Assembly: GCA_036023115.1 (NCBI GenBank)
Contig: JAYKKT010000037.1
Coordinates: forward strand, 682,001-746,000
Origin: Brasenia schreberi
Lineage: Eukaryota > Streptophyta > Magnoliopsida > Nymphaeales > Cabombaceae
Length of the DNA: 64,000 nucleotides
Direction: 5' to 3'
Shown here: piece after piece, positions 11,877-23,664 of the stretch
Layout of the letters: each line of letters begins with the position of its first letter
Position numbering within the stretch: the first letter of the stretch is position 1
The notes under the pieces: model-generated
Databases searched by the model: none
Seen by the model: only the letters and a program-made list of their open reading frames with translations
What the model was told of the DNA's origin: nothing
Made by a program: the position numbers and the translations under genes

Positions 11877-12281
11877 TGTAACGCCACCGTATTTGGCCAT
11901 TTTCGGTAGTAAATCCATAGAAATGTTATAAACCTTACACATAAAACTATACAACCTAAATCAATAAAGAGAAAAATGGCTTGTAGTGGAAAGCCCAAAT
12001 GTGAAAGACAGGAAAGACGAAGCTGCACTCACTCTCTATAAATACTGGACAGATTACAATATACATGGATGAATATACAAATGATTACAATGTGAGAGAA
12101 GGTGAATCTTCCCTACTAATTCGTTTGCAGGAAACCGTGAAATTTCTCTCTCATCTTTTCCCCTATTCTCTGTTCTTTCTTCTCTGAAGTACTTGTTTCA
12201 GCCCTCTTCCATTTTGTTGCATGGTTGCATCTCAGAAAAACATCGATAAAGAACACGTGGAAAGAAGATCAAGAGTCAACA
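11877..12281 (+). repeat. Copia-3 left LTR
   Basis: TGTAACGCCACC ... GTCAACA. A TATA box (CTCTATAAATACTGG) lies near 12033. Aligns over its full length with 14128-14537. Confidence 0.9.
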
Positions 12282-13439
12282 ATGGTATTACGGTCTGGTT
12301 CGGTTGGAACTTATACTAACAGGTAAAAAATTTAAAAAAAAAAAGATAAGAGAGTTGATAGACATTATTCTGACAAAAGAAAAGAGAGACAAAAAGCAAT
12401 AGACAGGCTATGACAAACCAAGATGGGTCGAGACAGGCTCAAAGAGGCCAAGGCAGAGCGACAGAATAGAGAGGTCAAGGGAGCATAGTAGTCCAAGGCA
12501 GAGCGATGGAGCCTCCCTCTCTTTCTCCCTATGTATCCCCTCTCTCCATCTCCCTCTCTCCCCTCTCTCTATCTCTCATTGTATCTCTCTCCCTCCATCT
12601 CCCTTCCTGTCTTGCGGCTTTATACAGAATGAAAACTGTCGAGTGGTTTTTGACAAAATCGAGACACGAAACCACGATCTTATAAAATCGTTGACGGTTT
12701 TTAGGAAACCGTCTTTGGTAGTAGACTAAAACATTTGTTTTGTCCTTGGCTATTTTTTATTTTTTTAAAATTGTCACTGGTTTTAAAAAGACAATTTTGC
12801 CCTTAAATGGACGAAAGGACAATTTTGTCTTTTGATAATTTGTGGAAATTATGAAACACCAACTTCTAGAATTATGCCCCTTGAACCAAGTCAAAAGATG
12901 ATTTTGCCCCTAGTCTTTAGGCAAAATTACATATTTGGGTTGAAGTACAAAATTACTATCTTATCCCCAATCAGTTTCGAAAATTACTAAAAATAGTAGG
13001 CATAATTTTATTGTTTTATCCTTATTTTTTTCTGATAATTATCAAACCAGACATACAATTAAAATTACTAGTTTGCCCTAAAACTTTAGGAAAATCACAG
13101 TGAAAGTAAATAGGGAAAAATTATAATTTTTTCCCCAAGTTGATTATGAAATAGCAGAATAAGTTAAAAGTATTTTTAAGTTGATACCTAAGTATCATTT
13201 CAAGATACTTTTAGGTACCTGAATATCTTTCCAGTTCATTATCTGGATATTTTGCAAATTATGTTTTAGTGGTTGGTTATTCATTGTCTAAAATATGTGT
13301 TGCATGTCGGTTATTTCTTGTTTTTCTAGACCGTCTTATTATTATTTTGGCCAAACAATAAAAAATAAACTTGAGAATCTATATATCAAAGTTAGCAAAA
13401 ATAGAAAAACTAAATAGTCTAAAATTTCAAACATGGAAA

Positions 13440-13935
13440 AGACATATCCCATTGGCACTTATACTTTTCAAGAACTAAAAGTGGTTGGATACACAGATGT
13501 TGACTTTGTTGGGAGCAAAAATAATTAGAAATCAACCTCTGAACAAATATTTTTATTTGGAGGTGGAGTTGTTTCTTTAACATTTAAGAAACAGGGTTAT
13601 GTAACATTACATATATAAGAAGCTGAGTATGTTGCTTGTAGTATGGTTGTAATGAGTACCGTATAGATAAGTTGGTTTATATGTGATTTGAAGTTGGACA
13701 TAGTCAACGAGCTTATTGTCATTTATTATGACAGCAATGCAGCAATTACTTTGATTAAGAGTGGAGCTGAGAACTCCAGAAGCAAGCATATAATGGTTAA
13801 GTAGCACTATGTTCATGATATTGTTAAAGAGAAATAAAATATCCATATAATATATGCCAACTAATGATATGTTGGCAGATCCTTTGACAAAAGGTATAAC
13901 TTAAGATCTTTTATCAAATTAGGTTACTAACATGG
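13440..13935 (+). pseudogene. Copia-3 RNase H fragment
   Basis: Frame pieces read YTDVDFVGSKNN-like, then FLFGGGVVS, EAEYVACSMVV, YYDSNAAITLI and HYVHDIV, the ordered landmarks of the Copia RNase H domain. The usual catalytic-region words (DADWAG, EAEY, D.SA) are visible but interrupted by several stops and a frameshift near 13860, so no product is expected. Confidence 0.8.
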
Positions 13936-14127
13936 ATTTGAGATATATTTAAAGTGTATTAATTTATTGTGTAGATAATAACGTATGACATACGAAAAAA
14001 CAATACAATGGGTATCAATTGCTACTACATTTGCAATCATAGGAGGCACGACTTGGGAAAACCCACAAAAGGTGGAAGACAAAAACCAGTGTATCATAAA
14101 CCTTGACTCGAATGGTCAAGTGAGAGA

Positions 14128-14537
14128 TGTAATGCCATCGGATTTGGCCATTCTAGATAGTAAATTCATGGAAATGTTACAAATAAACATTATAAATAAA
14201 CGTAAATAGATTAAATTTATATGTTACACAAATAAAGAGAAAAACGACTTAGTAACAAAAAGCCCAAACTTTGAAGACATGGAAGCCGAAGCCGAACTCT
14301 TTCTATTAATACTCAAAACATTACAATATATATGGATGAATACACACATGATTACGGTGTTAGAGAAAGTGCATGGTAATCCATTTGCGGAAAACCGTGA
14401 AATTTCTTGTATCTTCTCTCCCTTTCTCCATTCTTTTTGGTGTGAAGTACCTGTTTGGGCTCTTCCATGTCGCTGCATCTCTGCATCTCGAAAAACCGCC
14501 AGTAAAGAACATGCACGAAGAAGATCAAGAGTCAACA
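14128..14537 (+). repeat. Copia-3 right LTR
   Basis: TGTAATGCCATC ... GTCAACA, followed by TSD CACTG. Several open frames cross it but are shadows. Confidence 0.9.
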
Positions 14538-14672
14538 CACTGCACGAGCTCGCCTCTCAGGAACGGCCGTACGCACTCTAACAGTGTTTCTGTTGTTGGT
14601 TCTGCATGGAGTTGGCTTTTCTCTGGCGACATTGTCATAGTGCCACTGTCGGGTACGAAAGATCGCAGTTGA

Positions 14673-15835
14673 GCTCGTGGAACCGCTAAGACGAAAGAGG
14701 AATATTAACTTGACTCGTCCATGGTTTTGAGAGGCAAAATAATTGAGAGAGAGTACTTCTCTCTGGTGAAGATTTCGCGAAAACTTGAAATAGGGCTGTG
14801 CTTGGAATTCACTAGGTGCTTGAGCTTTGATGTATGGAGCTCTCTTGCTAAAGATTGGGACAGAGTTAATGCTTATGCTTTTATCATTCACCGCTGCTGG
14901 TACCCAAACGTAACACTTGTGAGATGAGGTCAGCTGGTAATTGCAGGGATATCATGCCATTCTTGGCGTGTACTCCATGGTTGAAATAAAATCTGCTTTC
15001 GATTTTGATACAAATCTGCGTTGCCACCTTAGCATGCATTACATGTAGTGTTCGTGGACAACCTTAGCAACTTGTGCTTCGACTCGGTTTCAACTTGTTT
15101 AGCTCGTTCTTCTCGATTCGCTAAATAATGAGCTGAGATGAGCAAGGTGAACGCAAATGAGGGGAGGATGAACAATTGGTATGCAGAGCTGAAAATGAGT
15201 GGAATCACTGAAAATATAGAGGATGCAGAGGTGGCACTTGAAGGGTATAAGATCATTTCTTTTGAGTCTATGAGACATTTAAATTATATTATTATATATG
15301 TCTAAAAATAGAAACTTCTAGTTGTCAACTAGTTGCGCGCGTCTGTTTCTTCAAGGGGACGATTTTATTTTCACAAAAAGTTTATTGAAAAGCTTTTCTT
15401 TAGGGTTTTAGTGAAGTTGTATTAAGGAGTCAAGTTCTAAGTTTAAGAAGGCAGCTCGGGTTTGGCTCAATTTTGTAATTAGCACATCGGTGCTCATGTT
15501 GTAGAGGGCACCAATACGTGATAATCGTGCATATCGTATAATACTATATAATATGACACATTAAATATTAAAAATAAAGGCAAAATACAAAAAGTAGAAA
15601 AATTAAAATAAAAACAGAAAGTAACAAATTATTAGAAAATGCAATGAGAAGTTAAACATGGTCTTGACGTGTCAATACTGCAATAGAATTTTCATGATCA
15701 ATAAACAATAATACCAAGTTACCAACATGCTACATGAGTAAGAAAGTGAAACTTAAAGTCAATGACATACCAAGAGGCTTATGAAAGTTTACAAAGTCAC
15801 TACAAGTGTTTAATATAAGTGTTTCATTCCACAAA
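14673..15835. other. No gene recognised; possible exon scraps
   Basis: 14721-14927 holds a 68-residue plus-strand frame that I cannot identify. Around 15130-15265 a plus-strand frame (GRMNNWYAELKMSGITENIE and onward) reads like coding sequence but has no family I can name. 15510-15560 has AT-rich words ATCGTGCATATCGTATAATAC, like the subterminal repeats near 62500. Confidence 0.3.
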
Positions 15836-15837
15836 AC

Positions 15838-16000
15838 ATAGATCATAATCAATGAATGCATTATAAGCATTATAATCAAGATCGTCATCATCATCACCAC
15901 CATCGTCATTATCTCCCTCCTCTTCTTCCATAATTAGGTCCTCGTATCCATCACCTTCGACATCGTCATCTCCAATCTCTATTGCTCTCTAGTTACAAGG
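15838..16000 (-). pseudogene. Acidic C-terminal tail of a hAT-like transposase (tentative)
   Basis: The minus strand reads through about 54 residues: an acidic run with EGDGYEDLIMEEEEGDNDD and a DDDDDLDYN stretch, ending in a stop at about 15838. Asp/Glu-rich ends with Tyr are common in plant BED/DUF659 hAT transposases, and two other examples sit at 59740-59860 and 60960-61112. No other hAT domain is adjacent, so this is tentative. Confidence 0.35.
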
Positions 16001-16426
16001 ATTAAATAAAAAAATCACATGTAAATGACTTAGTCTATCAATCAAATTCCAAAACCTAGCATTTCCAGGAGAGAAGCATCTTGAATAGCCAACGAAGTTG
16101 TTATCTTAGCACAAGCCCAATGCATTATTACAACCTCCTACATGGAGCAGAAAATATAATAAGCACAAGCAGGGTAAGAAGCAAGATATACCACACACAC
16201 GTGCACACAAGCATACACATAGCAATCGACATATATATAAGAGGTATTCATTCATATACATCATAAAGAACAGAATCAACTTGAAACATGTGTACCCAGC
16301 TCAAACCAAGACATTCTGATGCCGGGTATAGGATTTCTCATCCCTGACTCGATCCATCGCCATCCTTAATTTATCATGTTTGTTTATCAAGAAAAGCAAC
16401 ATCATGAGATAAACATATCATATAAG
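16000..16426. other. No gene recognised
   Basis: Intergenic DNA with CA-rich and AT-rich words, left of the Tat-3 LTR. Confidence 0.4.
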
Positions 16427-18556
16427 TGTAAACACCCTAAATCAAATTATTTCCAAACACCCTCAATTTCGAAAGCCCAAATTATTTAAAACTTTTTGCT
16501 TTAAAATGAATATTTTGAACATTTTAAAAGGATTCAAATTCAAGGTTTTAAATTAAAGATAAAAGGATAAAGCCCAGAGGATATGCACGAATCAGACGAA
16601 CAGGTAGGACCCACTTTAAGCTAGGATCGAGCTCACGAAGGATAAAACCTCGAAGCAAGGGAGTGGACCACGTCAAAACCATATCTTCATCAAAATCAAA
16701 TCAAATGGGCCAGCTCTCACAAGGCAGCTCGAGTACTTATCTTATCAAATCAAAGTCAATCCACAATTTGCTTGAATCAAGTGTCATATGTAGACCAAGG
16801 CTAGCCGGTTCTTGCAAGTTGAAATAGATTGAATTTGGGGTTGATTCCAAAGATATATAGCCTATGTATCAAACGGGCCATAAAGGAGGATAATCAAGGC
16901 CTTTAATCAAGCCTAGCTAAGTGCATTCAAGTCTAAACGGCTAGGACAAAAGGTGCATGGATTGAACCAAGGACCAACCCACATGGTTGGTCCATCCTTG
17001 ATCAAGGGGACCACCAAATCATGTGAAGAATGCAGCTCTTGCGACTGGGTTGGATCATGAATCACCCGCCCCAAGGAAGGGCCTAGAAGACCCACCCTTG
17101 ACATATAAATTGAGGCCAAGAGTGGGGCGTGAAGGACATCTTGGGAGTGCTTAAGGGGAGGCTATCAAGGGTGCTATACTTTGAGAGTTTTGAGAGCTAC
17201 TAGGAAAGAGCATTAGAGAGGGAAGGGAGTGTAGGATCTATGCCAAGACTTAGAGAGAGTTTGAGTGATGAAGCAAAGGGGAAAAGAGATAAAGTGAGGG
17301 CCAACCACTACCTTGGAGGCCGATCGATTGTGTAAGTCCAGGTAAGTGCTGCTCGAACTTGTTCTTCCACATCTCTTCTTTATATTCAATTCAAAAGAGG
17401 TTGTATTAATGGAGCTTTGTCTCCCCTCATGATATAATAGAAGTAGATGTTGTTGAAATTTTCCTTTCTTTTGATTATGCACTCTATGTGTTTGAGTTCT
17501 TGCTTCTACCTCTCTATATTCTATAAACACTCTATATTCTCTAATCCTCTCTATACTTAAGTTATTAAGTATATTTCAATTCATTTTCCTTCAGCAATTT
17601 AATTCGCGATGTGGTATTGTTGCACTTCAATTCGTGTGAGTTTGCATCACATATGTTCTAAAAACCTAAAATCTGGTTTTCATCATCTCTACATATGTAG
17701 ATTGCTTGATTTTTAATTCTCGAACCTCTACTTCAATTGTTTAGAAACCTTGCACACGTCTTCTACACACACAAGCCCACTTATAATAAAATTTGGAAGA
17801 ATTTAGGGTCGTGTAACATCATAATTAAAATTATGCAAAATCTGAAAAGTTTTTGTAAACTGTCTATCCAATCAATTTTCTTGCAATATAGCCTGGGTAT
17901 TAATCTTATAACTTTGTCTGTGGGTATCCAAAATCAATGATTTTTGGTTCAATGGAAATTTGACTTCCATAGATTTCCAGTAAAACTAAATTCATTAAAT
18001 TTAGAACTTTGAGCACCGAGATACAGGCTCATCTTTGAGTCTCTATATTTCTGTGACAGAACAGTTTTAGTTGCCTGAGTAGAGGCACTTCCCAGATTTA
18101 ATTCTACAACAATACAACTCTGAATCATAATATAAAAGATGTCCCAAACTCTTCACATCTCAAGACTTTTAAAATTTTGATGATTTTTGGAGGTTTGTAA
18201 GATATTTAAAAAATTCAGGAAACAAGTCTTAAAAATAGAGTTTTCTGGTTTTCAGAACTTGTTCATTTTGAAACTTGAAATCAAGTGTACTTGTTTTCCA
18301 TTTTCAACACCTTTGTTTTTCACGTGAATTTGGAAGTCTCACCTATTTAGTTGAAATCTCTAAGGGATTAGACTGACCCTTGAGCATCAGTTCAAGAAAG
18401 TCAAATGCAAAAAGATCCTGCTTAGCCACAATCGCCTGCCATATTTAATTTTTGCTAGTTTTTAAAAAACTAGCTGGCACACTCGCGCATCAAGTAGAGT
18501 TTAGAGTTTTATTCCAAGTCTCTACATAGGCTTGGATTGAAAATTTCATGTCTACA
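16427..18556 (+). repeat. Tat-3 left LTR, 2130 bp
   Basis: Begins TGTAAACACCC and ends CA, followed by the primer-binding segment at 18561. A TATA box (CATATAAATTGAGG) is near 17101-17115, so the LTR has a long U3 and a leader of about 1.4 kb. Its first 1.1 kb is repeated at 24324-25418. Confidence 0.9.
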
Positions 18557-18658
18557 GAATTGGCACGCCTAGTGGGACTCGAGTCTTGTGGGATTCTCAA
18601 GCTTAGGTGAACTTTTCCAATTCCAATCTTTCAAAATCGTGGTGTTAATACCTCTTTT

Positions 18659-18919
18659 GTGTACAAGCTGATTTTGAAACAATGTCAAGTTCAGATGATT
18701 CTTTTTGAAAACCAGCTAAGGAAAGTCTCATCACATTTCTCAAATCCTTTTTCCAAAAGTTCAAGGAAATCCTCTAAAACCCGAGACGAAGAACTTGCCT
18801 CTCTAACAGAAATAATGAGAGAAATGGAGAAAAAAATTGATACCCTAAGCCAAAAGGCCAAGGCACATCGATCTCATGAAAATTCATCTCGGGTACATAG
18901 AGAGAAAAAGCATACCTGA
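18659..18919 (+). CDS. Tat-3 5' open frame with coiled-coil (gag-like)
   Basis: An 86-residue frame after the left LTR. The middle, around SLTEIMREMEKKIDTLSQKA, has heptad spacing of Leu, Ile and Met and is rich in Glu and Lys, suggesting a coiled coil. Its position right after the primer-binding site fits the start of gag, but I see no gag motif. A stop at 18919 separates it from the larger frame at 19319-20134. The initiation site is uncertain. Confidence 0.35.
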   Translation: MYKLILKQCQVQMILFENQLRKVSSHFSNPFSKSSRKSSKTRDEELASLTEIMREMEKKIDTLSQKAKAHRSHENSSRVHREKKHT

Positions 18920-19318
18920 AAAACCAAATTGAGCCCAGAATCCGATGAAGGAAATGAGGCTACAAACGCAACAAGTATTGAGATTGAATCATCTAACCTT
19001 ACCCGTCCTCCAAGCACCCAATTTTCTATCGAAAAACCAAAAAAAGTTTTTTACGTTTGGAAAGACAAAAAAAAATTGGAAAATATTCTAAAATAAAAAA
19101 GATTTGAAAATCAAAATTTTGAAATTTCGAAAATTGAAAGTGAAGTCTACGTTTCTATGCATATAAGCGGAGTGGGGCATGAGGATCACTTCACTCAAGT
19201 CACTCCAATTTTTCCACAAATATTAACTCCGATGGGTTCCAATCCCATGAGCACCACTTCACATGCTTCATGGGAGAATGAATGTTGCACACACATAGGC
19301 TTGGAGGATGAAATCTAA

Positions 19319-20134
19319 GACCTCGCAAAGCAATGGGAGCTCGAAGCCGTGCATGAGCTAGAGCGACCTCAGGACGCCTGCAAAGATGCTTGCTCTCATC
19401 ATGAAAAGGTAGACAAGCTTAAAAAAGGTATGTCCGAAACTCATTCCCTCATAAACTCCCTACTCGATCCTCCCCTTCTTAGTGTAGGATTGGTAAATCA
19501 TTCATTGGATGCATCGAATCACACTCATGCATCTACACACCCAGAAAATATACCCAAGGATATGGATTTTCAAGGTGCGCCAAATGTTCCATACCAAGAA
19601 AAGGAATTTCAAAATGAAAAACAAAAGGAAAATAAGAATCAAAATATGGTAGACATGGTTACTCCTAAGGCATGCATCCACATCTTAGGTATGCCTAACC
19701 CTACCATGAACAAAAATATTCTTTTGAGCCTAGGTTTACACCATAAACCCAAGCCTATGGCCATGATTTCCCTAAATCCTCACAAACCAACCAAGGGACC
19801 GACCATGGTTTCCCTTGGAATCCATACCTCTCCAAATTGCAAGGGATCAAACATGTTTTCCCTTTGCACCCATATAAACTCAAGTCATCAATCCCTAGAG
19901 GCACACTTGGTTGCACCTAGGATCCATCCCCCTATCATCTACCTACTAGGAGAAACCGAGCCGCACTCGGCCAAGCTCGTCCATGTCCTAAAGGAATCCA
20001 AATCACCCAAGCCATCCAAACCTAGGGTCGTGTGTCCCTTAGGGAAGTCCAACTCTTCCACCATCTCAAACCTACATCTCCTAGCCAAACCAATTCGTGG
20101 GTATAGCCATAACATGGACGATACTATGTTCTAA
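19319..20134 (+). CDS. Tat-3 long open frame, 261+ residues, unknown function
   Basis: This is the longest uninterrupted frame in Tat-3. It is open from 19319; the GTG at 19349 is not a normal eukaryotic start, and the first in-frame ATG is near 19430 (MSETHSLINS). The protein is rich in Pro, His, Ser and Asn, with a repeated phrase of the type MVSLGIHTSP / MFSLCTHINS / MISLNPHKPT in its second half. I see no zinc knuckle, gag capsid signature or protease motif. By position it occupies the gag-protease slot. Several stops surround it, so being open may be chance. It may be a lineage-specific gag remnant. Confidence 0.4.
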   Translation, partial: DLAKQWELEAVHELERPQDACKDACSHHEKVDKLKKGMSETHSLINSLLDPPLLSVGLVNHSLDASNHTHASTHPENIPKDMDFQGAPNVPYQEKEFQNEKQKENKNQNMVDMVTPKACIHILGMPNPTMNKNILLSLGLHHKPKPMAMISLNPHKPTKGPTMVSLGIHTSPNCKGSNMFSLCTHINSSHQSLEAHLVAPRIHPPIIYLLGETEPHSAKLVHVLKESKSPKPSKPRVVCPLGKSNSSTISNLHLLAKPIRGYSHNMDDTMF

Positions 20135-20189
20135 GGCCATCCACTTTATAAAAACTTTTCAAAACTTAAGAAACCTTGGAATATGATAT

Positions 20190-20400
20190 TGAACATGGGA
20201 TACACACCTTACCGAGGTCTAAGAGCCCATAACCAAGGTAGGATAGAACCCATCCTACCTATACCTAACCCAAGTTGATATGGATTGGGCTATACCCCAT
20301 CCAAACCCCCTGAGCCGCCACCTAAGACCACTTGGGTCAAGGGTGCCCTAGAACCCACTAATATTGAGACTTATGGCTTAAACCTCTTATTTAGAGTCTA
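20190..20400 (+). pseudogene. Tat-3 pre-RT segment
   Basis: Reads MGYTPYRGLRAHNQGRIEPI, then PIPNPS, a stop, and YGLGYTPS. This matches the glycine-rich linker (GYxPGxGLG ... FGLGYxP) that lies between protease and RT in many plant Gypsy polyproteins. One stop interrupts it. Confidence 0.6.
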
Positions 20401-20819
20401 ATTTATGGCGTTTTCTTTGTAGGTTTGATGGAAGACCCCTCCTTATACAAAAAAAAATATTATAAAAGCCAAAAAAAATTAGAAAACTCCCAAAACCCTA
20501 AAACATTTGAAAAATATGAAAATTTCAAAAAGAAAATTGTTTATGTTCCTTCTCCTAGTATTTGTTTGAAAAAAGTTAAAAAGATTAAAAAATCTGAAAA
20601 ATCCCAAAAAGAAAGTCTTGTATATTCATCATTCTAGCTTTTGCTTTGAAAAAGACAAAAAAAATGAAAAATTAAAAAAATCTAAAAATATTGGCCATGT
20701 ACAAAGCCCATTTTCGAGTTCTTCCAAACTTGTGTATATTCGCAAACCAACATCGTCCAAGCTTATCATTCACAACCCTACTCTCTTGTCCAACGCTTTC
20801 CTAGAAAGTAAAGTGCTTG

Positions 20820-21610
20820 AGAATGTCACAGTAAGGAGGAAGATCCCCTCATTCATGAGGAAGATCAAACCCCCGAGCTTCCCGAATTTCATAGAATCCT
20901 TGACTTAGAAAAACCTTCAAATTACGTAAGAGGAGATTTTGTAGAAATCAATTTAGACAGTGAGTCTAACCCAAAGTGTGTAAAAATAGGTGCATGTTTG
21001 CATGAGCATGAAAGATCATCATTCATTGCATTTTTGAGATCTTATGTAGATGTATTTGCATGGACCTATGAAGACATGCCAGACCCTAAAATCGTGGATC
21101 ATCATCTTCCCTTAGAACCCAATATTTTATCGTAAGCCAAAGGGGCATTGAAGTCGACCCCTCTAAGTGTCGAGCCATTATAGGCATGCCTTCACCCTCC
21201 AAGTTGACCCAAATCCGAAGCCTCCAAAGTCGACTCCAAGCAATTAGGAGATTCATCTCCAATCTAGCAACAAGATGTGAACCTTTAAATAGGCTTTTGA
21301 GAAAAGGGGTTAAATTTGAATAGGATGCCGATTGCTAAAAAGCTTTTGAAAGATTAAAAATTTATTTGATAAATCCTCCGATTTTAAAACCTCCAAAGCA
21401 AGAAAAACCTTTATTGCTTTATATTTCCATTCATACGAATGCTTTGGATACTTTGCTTGCTCAATGTGAGGATGATAGTCTTAAAGAGTATGCTATTTAC
21501 TATATTTCAAAAACTCTATTGGCATATGAAAGAAATTATAAGCCATGGAGAAAATGTGTTTGGCCTTGCCAAAAGTTTAGACATTATTTCCTAGATCATG
21601 AAATTTGAAT
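20820..21610 (+). pseudogene. Tat-3 RT N-terminal end fused to RT/RNase H C-terminal end
   Basis: 20925-21130 reads NYVRGDFVEINLDSESNP, then ACLHEHERSSFIAFLRSYVD, VFAWTYEDMP and DHHLPLEPN, the standard entry to Gypsy RT. From about 21147 it jumps to GIEVDPSKCRAI, IRRFISNLATRCEPLNRLL and then, at 21366-21608, to the RNase H of the polymerase (SIHTNALDTLLAQ, YAIYYISKTL, YERNY). The catalytic palm, including the YLDD-type site, is missing, so an internal deletion near 21130-21145 removed it. Frameshifts and stops also occur. Confidence 0.8.
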
Positions 21611-21611
21611 A

Positions 21612-22205
21612 GTGTCTAAGCTTGATCCAATCAAGCACTTGTTTGAAAAACTTATCCTAATGAGTAGGCTAGGTAAATGGCAGCTCCTCTTAATAGAGTA
21701 TGATTTAAAGTTTCATCATCAAACCTCCATTAAGGGACAAGCCCTAGCCGATCATGTGGCCGAATTGCCTCTTGAGGATACATATCCCATACTTGATGAA
21801 ATGCCTGATGTAGGCATATTTGCAAATGAATTTCAAAACCATGTTTTAGCAAATTGTTTTAATGAAAATCAAGTATGAAAAATATATTTTGATGGGGTAA
21901 AGAATCAACAAGAGGCAAGTGTGAGAATCATCCTCATATCTCCCGAGAAAGGGGAAATCCCAATCACCATTTGACTAGATTTTTCATTCTCAAATAATGT
22001 GGCCGAATATGAAGCACTCATACAAGGCCTAAAGATTTTGAAAAATCTAGGGGCATCATGTATTAAAGTCTTTGGAGATTCTATGCTTGTTATAAACCAA
22101 GTTTCAAAAATTTGGCAAGTCAAAAATGAAAAACTCATACCATACCATGAATTGGCCACTCAATTGGTCGATTCCTTCAAGTCATGCACACTCACCCATA
22201 GGTAG
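21612..22205 (+). pseudogene. Tat-3 connection and archaeal-type RNase H
   Basis: 21612-21878 encodes DPIKHLFEKLILMSRLGKWQ, then EYDLKFHHQTSIKGQALADH, the usual link after RNase H in Tat polyproteins. 21884-22205 encodes YFDGVKNQQEASVRIILISP, NNVAEYEALIQGLKI and VFGDSMLVINQVSKIWQVK, the landmarks of an RNase HI-like domain. The conserved acidic sites appear as FDG, AEYEAL and GDS. Two stops break it (near 21877 and 21975). A second RNase H between polymerase RNase H and integrase is diagnostic of Tat. Confidence 0.85.
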
Positions 22206-22589
22206 AGAGGACAACACATTAGCAGATGCCCTCCCATCCCTACACTCATCTCTAAGAGTCGACCCTACCATGAGAACTCGATCCTTAGAAATTTAGCACT
22301 CACCCACTCCATCCACTCACGATTTGGAGATTTACCAAAATGATCAAAATTCAATTGAAAAACCTTGGTTTAATGACATTAAAAACTCTTTAGAAAAGGA
22401 AGGATTTCCCGAATTTGCTTATTCCAAAGATAAAACTTTAATTTGAAAATTTTCAACCCGATATGTGATTTTGGAAGCGGTTCTTTATAAAAAGAGTTTT
22501 ACCGGCATCTTGTTGAGATGTGTAGACCATATTGAGGCTAGGACCATAATTCATGAGTTCCACGATGGAGAATGTGGAGGCCATGAAGA

Positions 22590-23070
22590 TACTTAGGGCC
22601 AGTTATTTTTGATCCACCCTTAAGCAAGATTATCATGATTATGTTAGGAAATGTCATCAATGTCAAGTGCATGGACATGCAATTCATATCCATCGTCCAC
22701 CTTGCATTCTATTGTGAGCCCATGGCCCTTCACCATATGGGCATTTGATATCATAGGACCCATCTCCACCAAACTAAGGGCATTTAGAGTGTATTCCCTA
22801 AAAATCTTTTCATGGAGACTGGATATATTCATCATCTCATAAAGCATGTATCTCCATCATATCATGTGGAATACATTTTTACATGTCATGCACATCATTT
22901 ACCCAAAGCGGCCCAAAAAAGTGGCAGCCCAAGTGGGAATGTCCACATGTTATAAAAGGGGCAACAAAAAATTGATAATTAATATTAGTTGATTGATGTT
23001 GAGGGTAGAAATTTAGTATACCCTATAAATACCCAATACTTGAAAAAAATATTATGTATAGGGTCTATGT
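22590..23070 (+). pseudogene. Tat-3 integrase remnants
   Basis: Near 22625-22680 the text DYHDYVRKCHQCQVHGHAIH shows the C-x2-C half of the integrase HHCC zinc finger. Near 22900-23070 the C-terminal tail appears (PKWQPKWECPHVIKGATKN-like, then DVEGRNL and YPINTQYL). The catalytic core between them is absent or unreadable. The tail aligns with the inverted fragment at 2847-3158. Confidence 0.7.
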
Positions 23071-23229
23071 TAAATTTCTTTCGAAAAGATTTTAAAATAG
23101 ATTCTCATTTAAACTTCTTGAAATAAGAATCAAGATTGATTGATTGTATGACCCTAAATGAGGGAATTGATGCTTTATGAAAAATAAAGTTTTCAAAAAT
23201 CATTTGGTAACATTTCAAAAATCTTTGGC

Positions 23230-23640
23230 TTACAAAATTAAGCCTTATTCAATATAGCAAAATATTTTCAAATGGTAGATGCTATTAGGAAATGGGATGA
23301 TCTTGGTTGAATCGAGTAGCCAAAGAGATAAGCTTTCCCCCATTTTACTTCTCTCCCAAAAAGGAAAATTAGCAAAATTCAAAAGAAAAAGAGAATACAA
23401 AAACTCCTCTATAAAGAGGTATTCCTTTCGAATAGAAAGAAGGAATACAAAAATTCTTCCGAAAGAGGTCTTCTCTTTGAATGAAAAAATGAAAAGAAAA
23501 GAAAATACAAAAACTCCTCCATAAAGAGGCCTTCCCTTCAAATAGAAAGAGAAAATACAAAAATTCCTTCAAAAAAGGTCTTCTCTTTGAATGAGTAAAA
23601 GGAAAAAATAGAAAAGAAAAAGCTAAAGCTTAAAAAGAGT
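23230..23640 (+). repeat. GAA-rich decayed tandem repeat in Tat-3 3' region
   Basis: Phrases of the type GAATACAAAAACTCCTCTAT AAAGAGG, TTCTCTTTGAATGAAAAAATG and CAAATAGAAAGA recur four to five times at intervals of about 60-65 bp between 23365 and 23620. Open frames on both strands are repeat artefacts. Confidence 0.6.
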
Positions 23641-23664
23641 AAATTTTCATCTCTTTGTTTTAAA

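Larger units (their letters stand above)
11877..14537 (+). mobile_element. Copia-3: internally deleted Ty1/Copia element
   Basis: Left LTR 11877-12281 and right LTR 14128-14537 (405 and 410 bp) both start TGTAA and end GTCAACA. The flanks are CATTG (11872-11876) and CACTG (14538-14542), a TSD with one change. The primer-binding site TGGTATTACGG starts at 12283, a variant of the Met-initiator type TGGTATCAGAGC. A purine tract AAGTGAGAGA precedes the right LTR. Coding sequence is limited to a broken RNase H region at about 13440-13930; gag, protease, integrase and RT are missing. The internal space 12300-13440 is non-coding, with CT-rich and AT-rich DNA. The element cannot move on its own. Confidence 0.9.
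11683..14672 (+). pseudogene. Unidentified open frame split by Copia-3
   Basis: An 82-residue frame at 11683-11931 enters the left LTR of Copia-3 at 11877. Taking the element out, with one copy of its TSD, the frame runs on without a stop from ...LREIFVHC into the residues TSSPLRNGRTHSNSVS at 14543 and onward, ending at 14672. This suggests the element landed in a coding or recently coding exon. I do not recognise the protein; it is acidic in its first part with no motif I can name. The following ORF at 14721-14927 might be another exon of the same gene. Host gene identity and status are unknown. Confidence 0.35.

Noticed and set aside
23245..23572. Phe/Ser-rich ORFs on both strands
   Set aside because: They are translations of a GAA-rich decayed repeat in the Tat-3 3' region.
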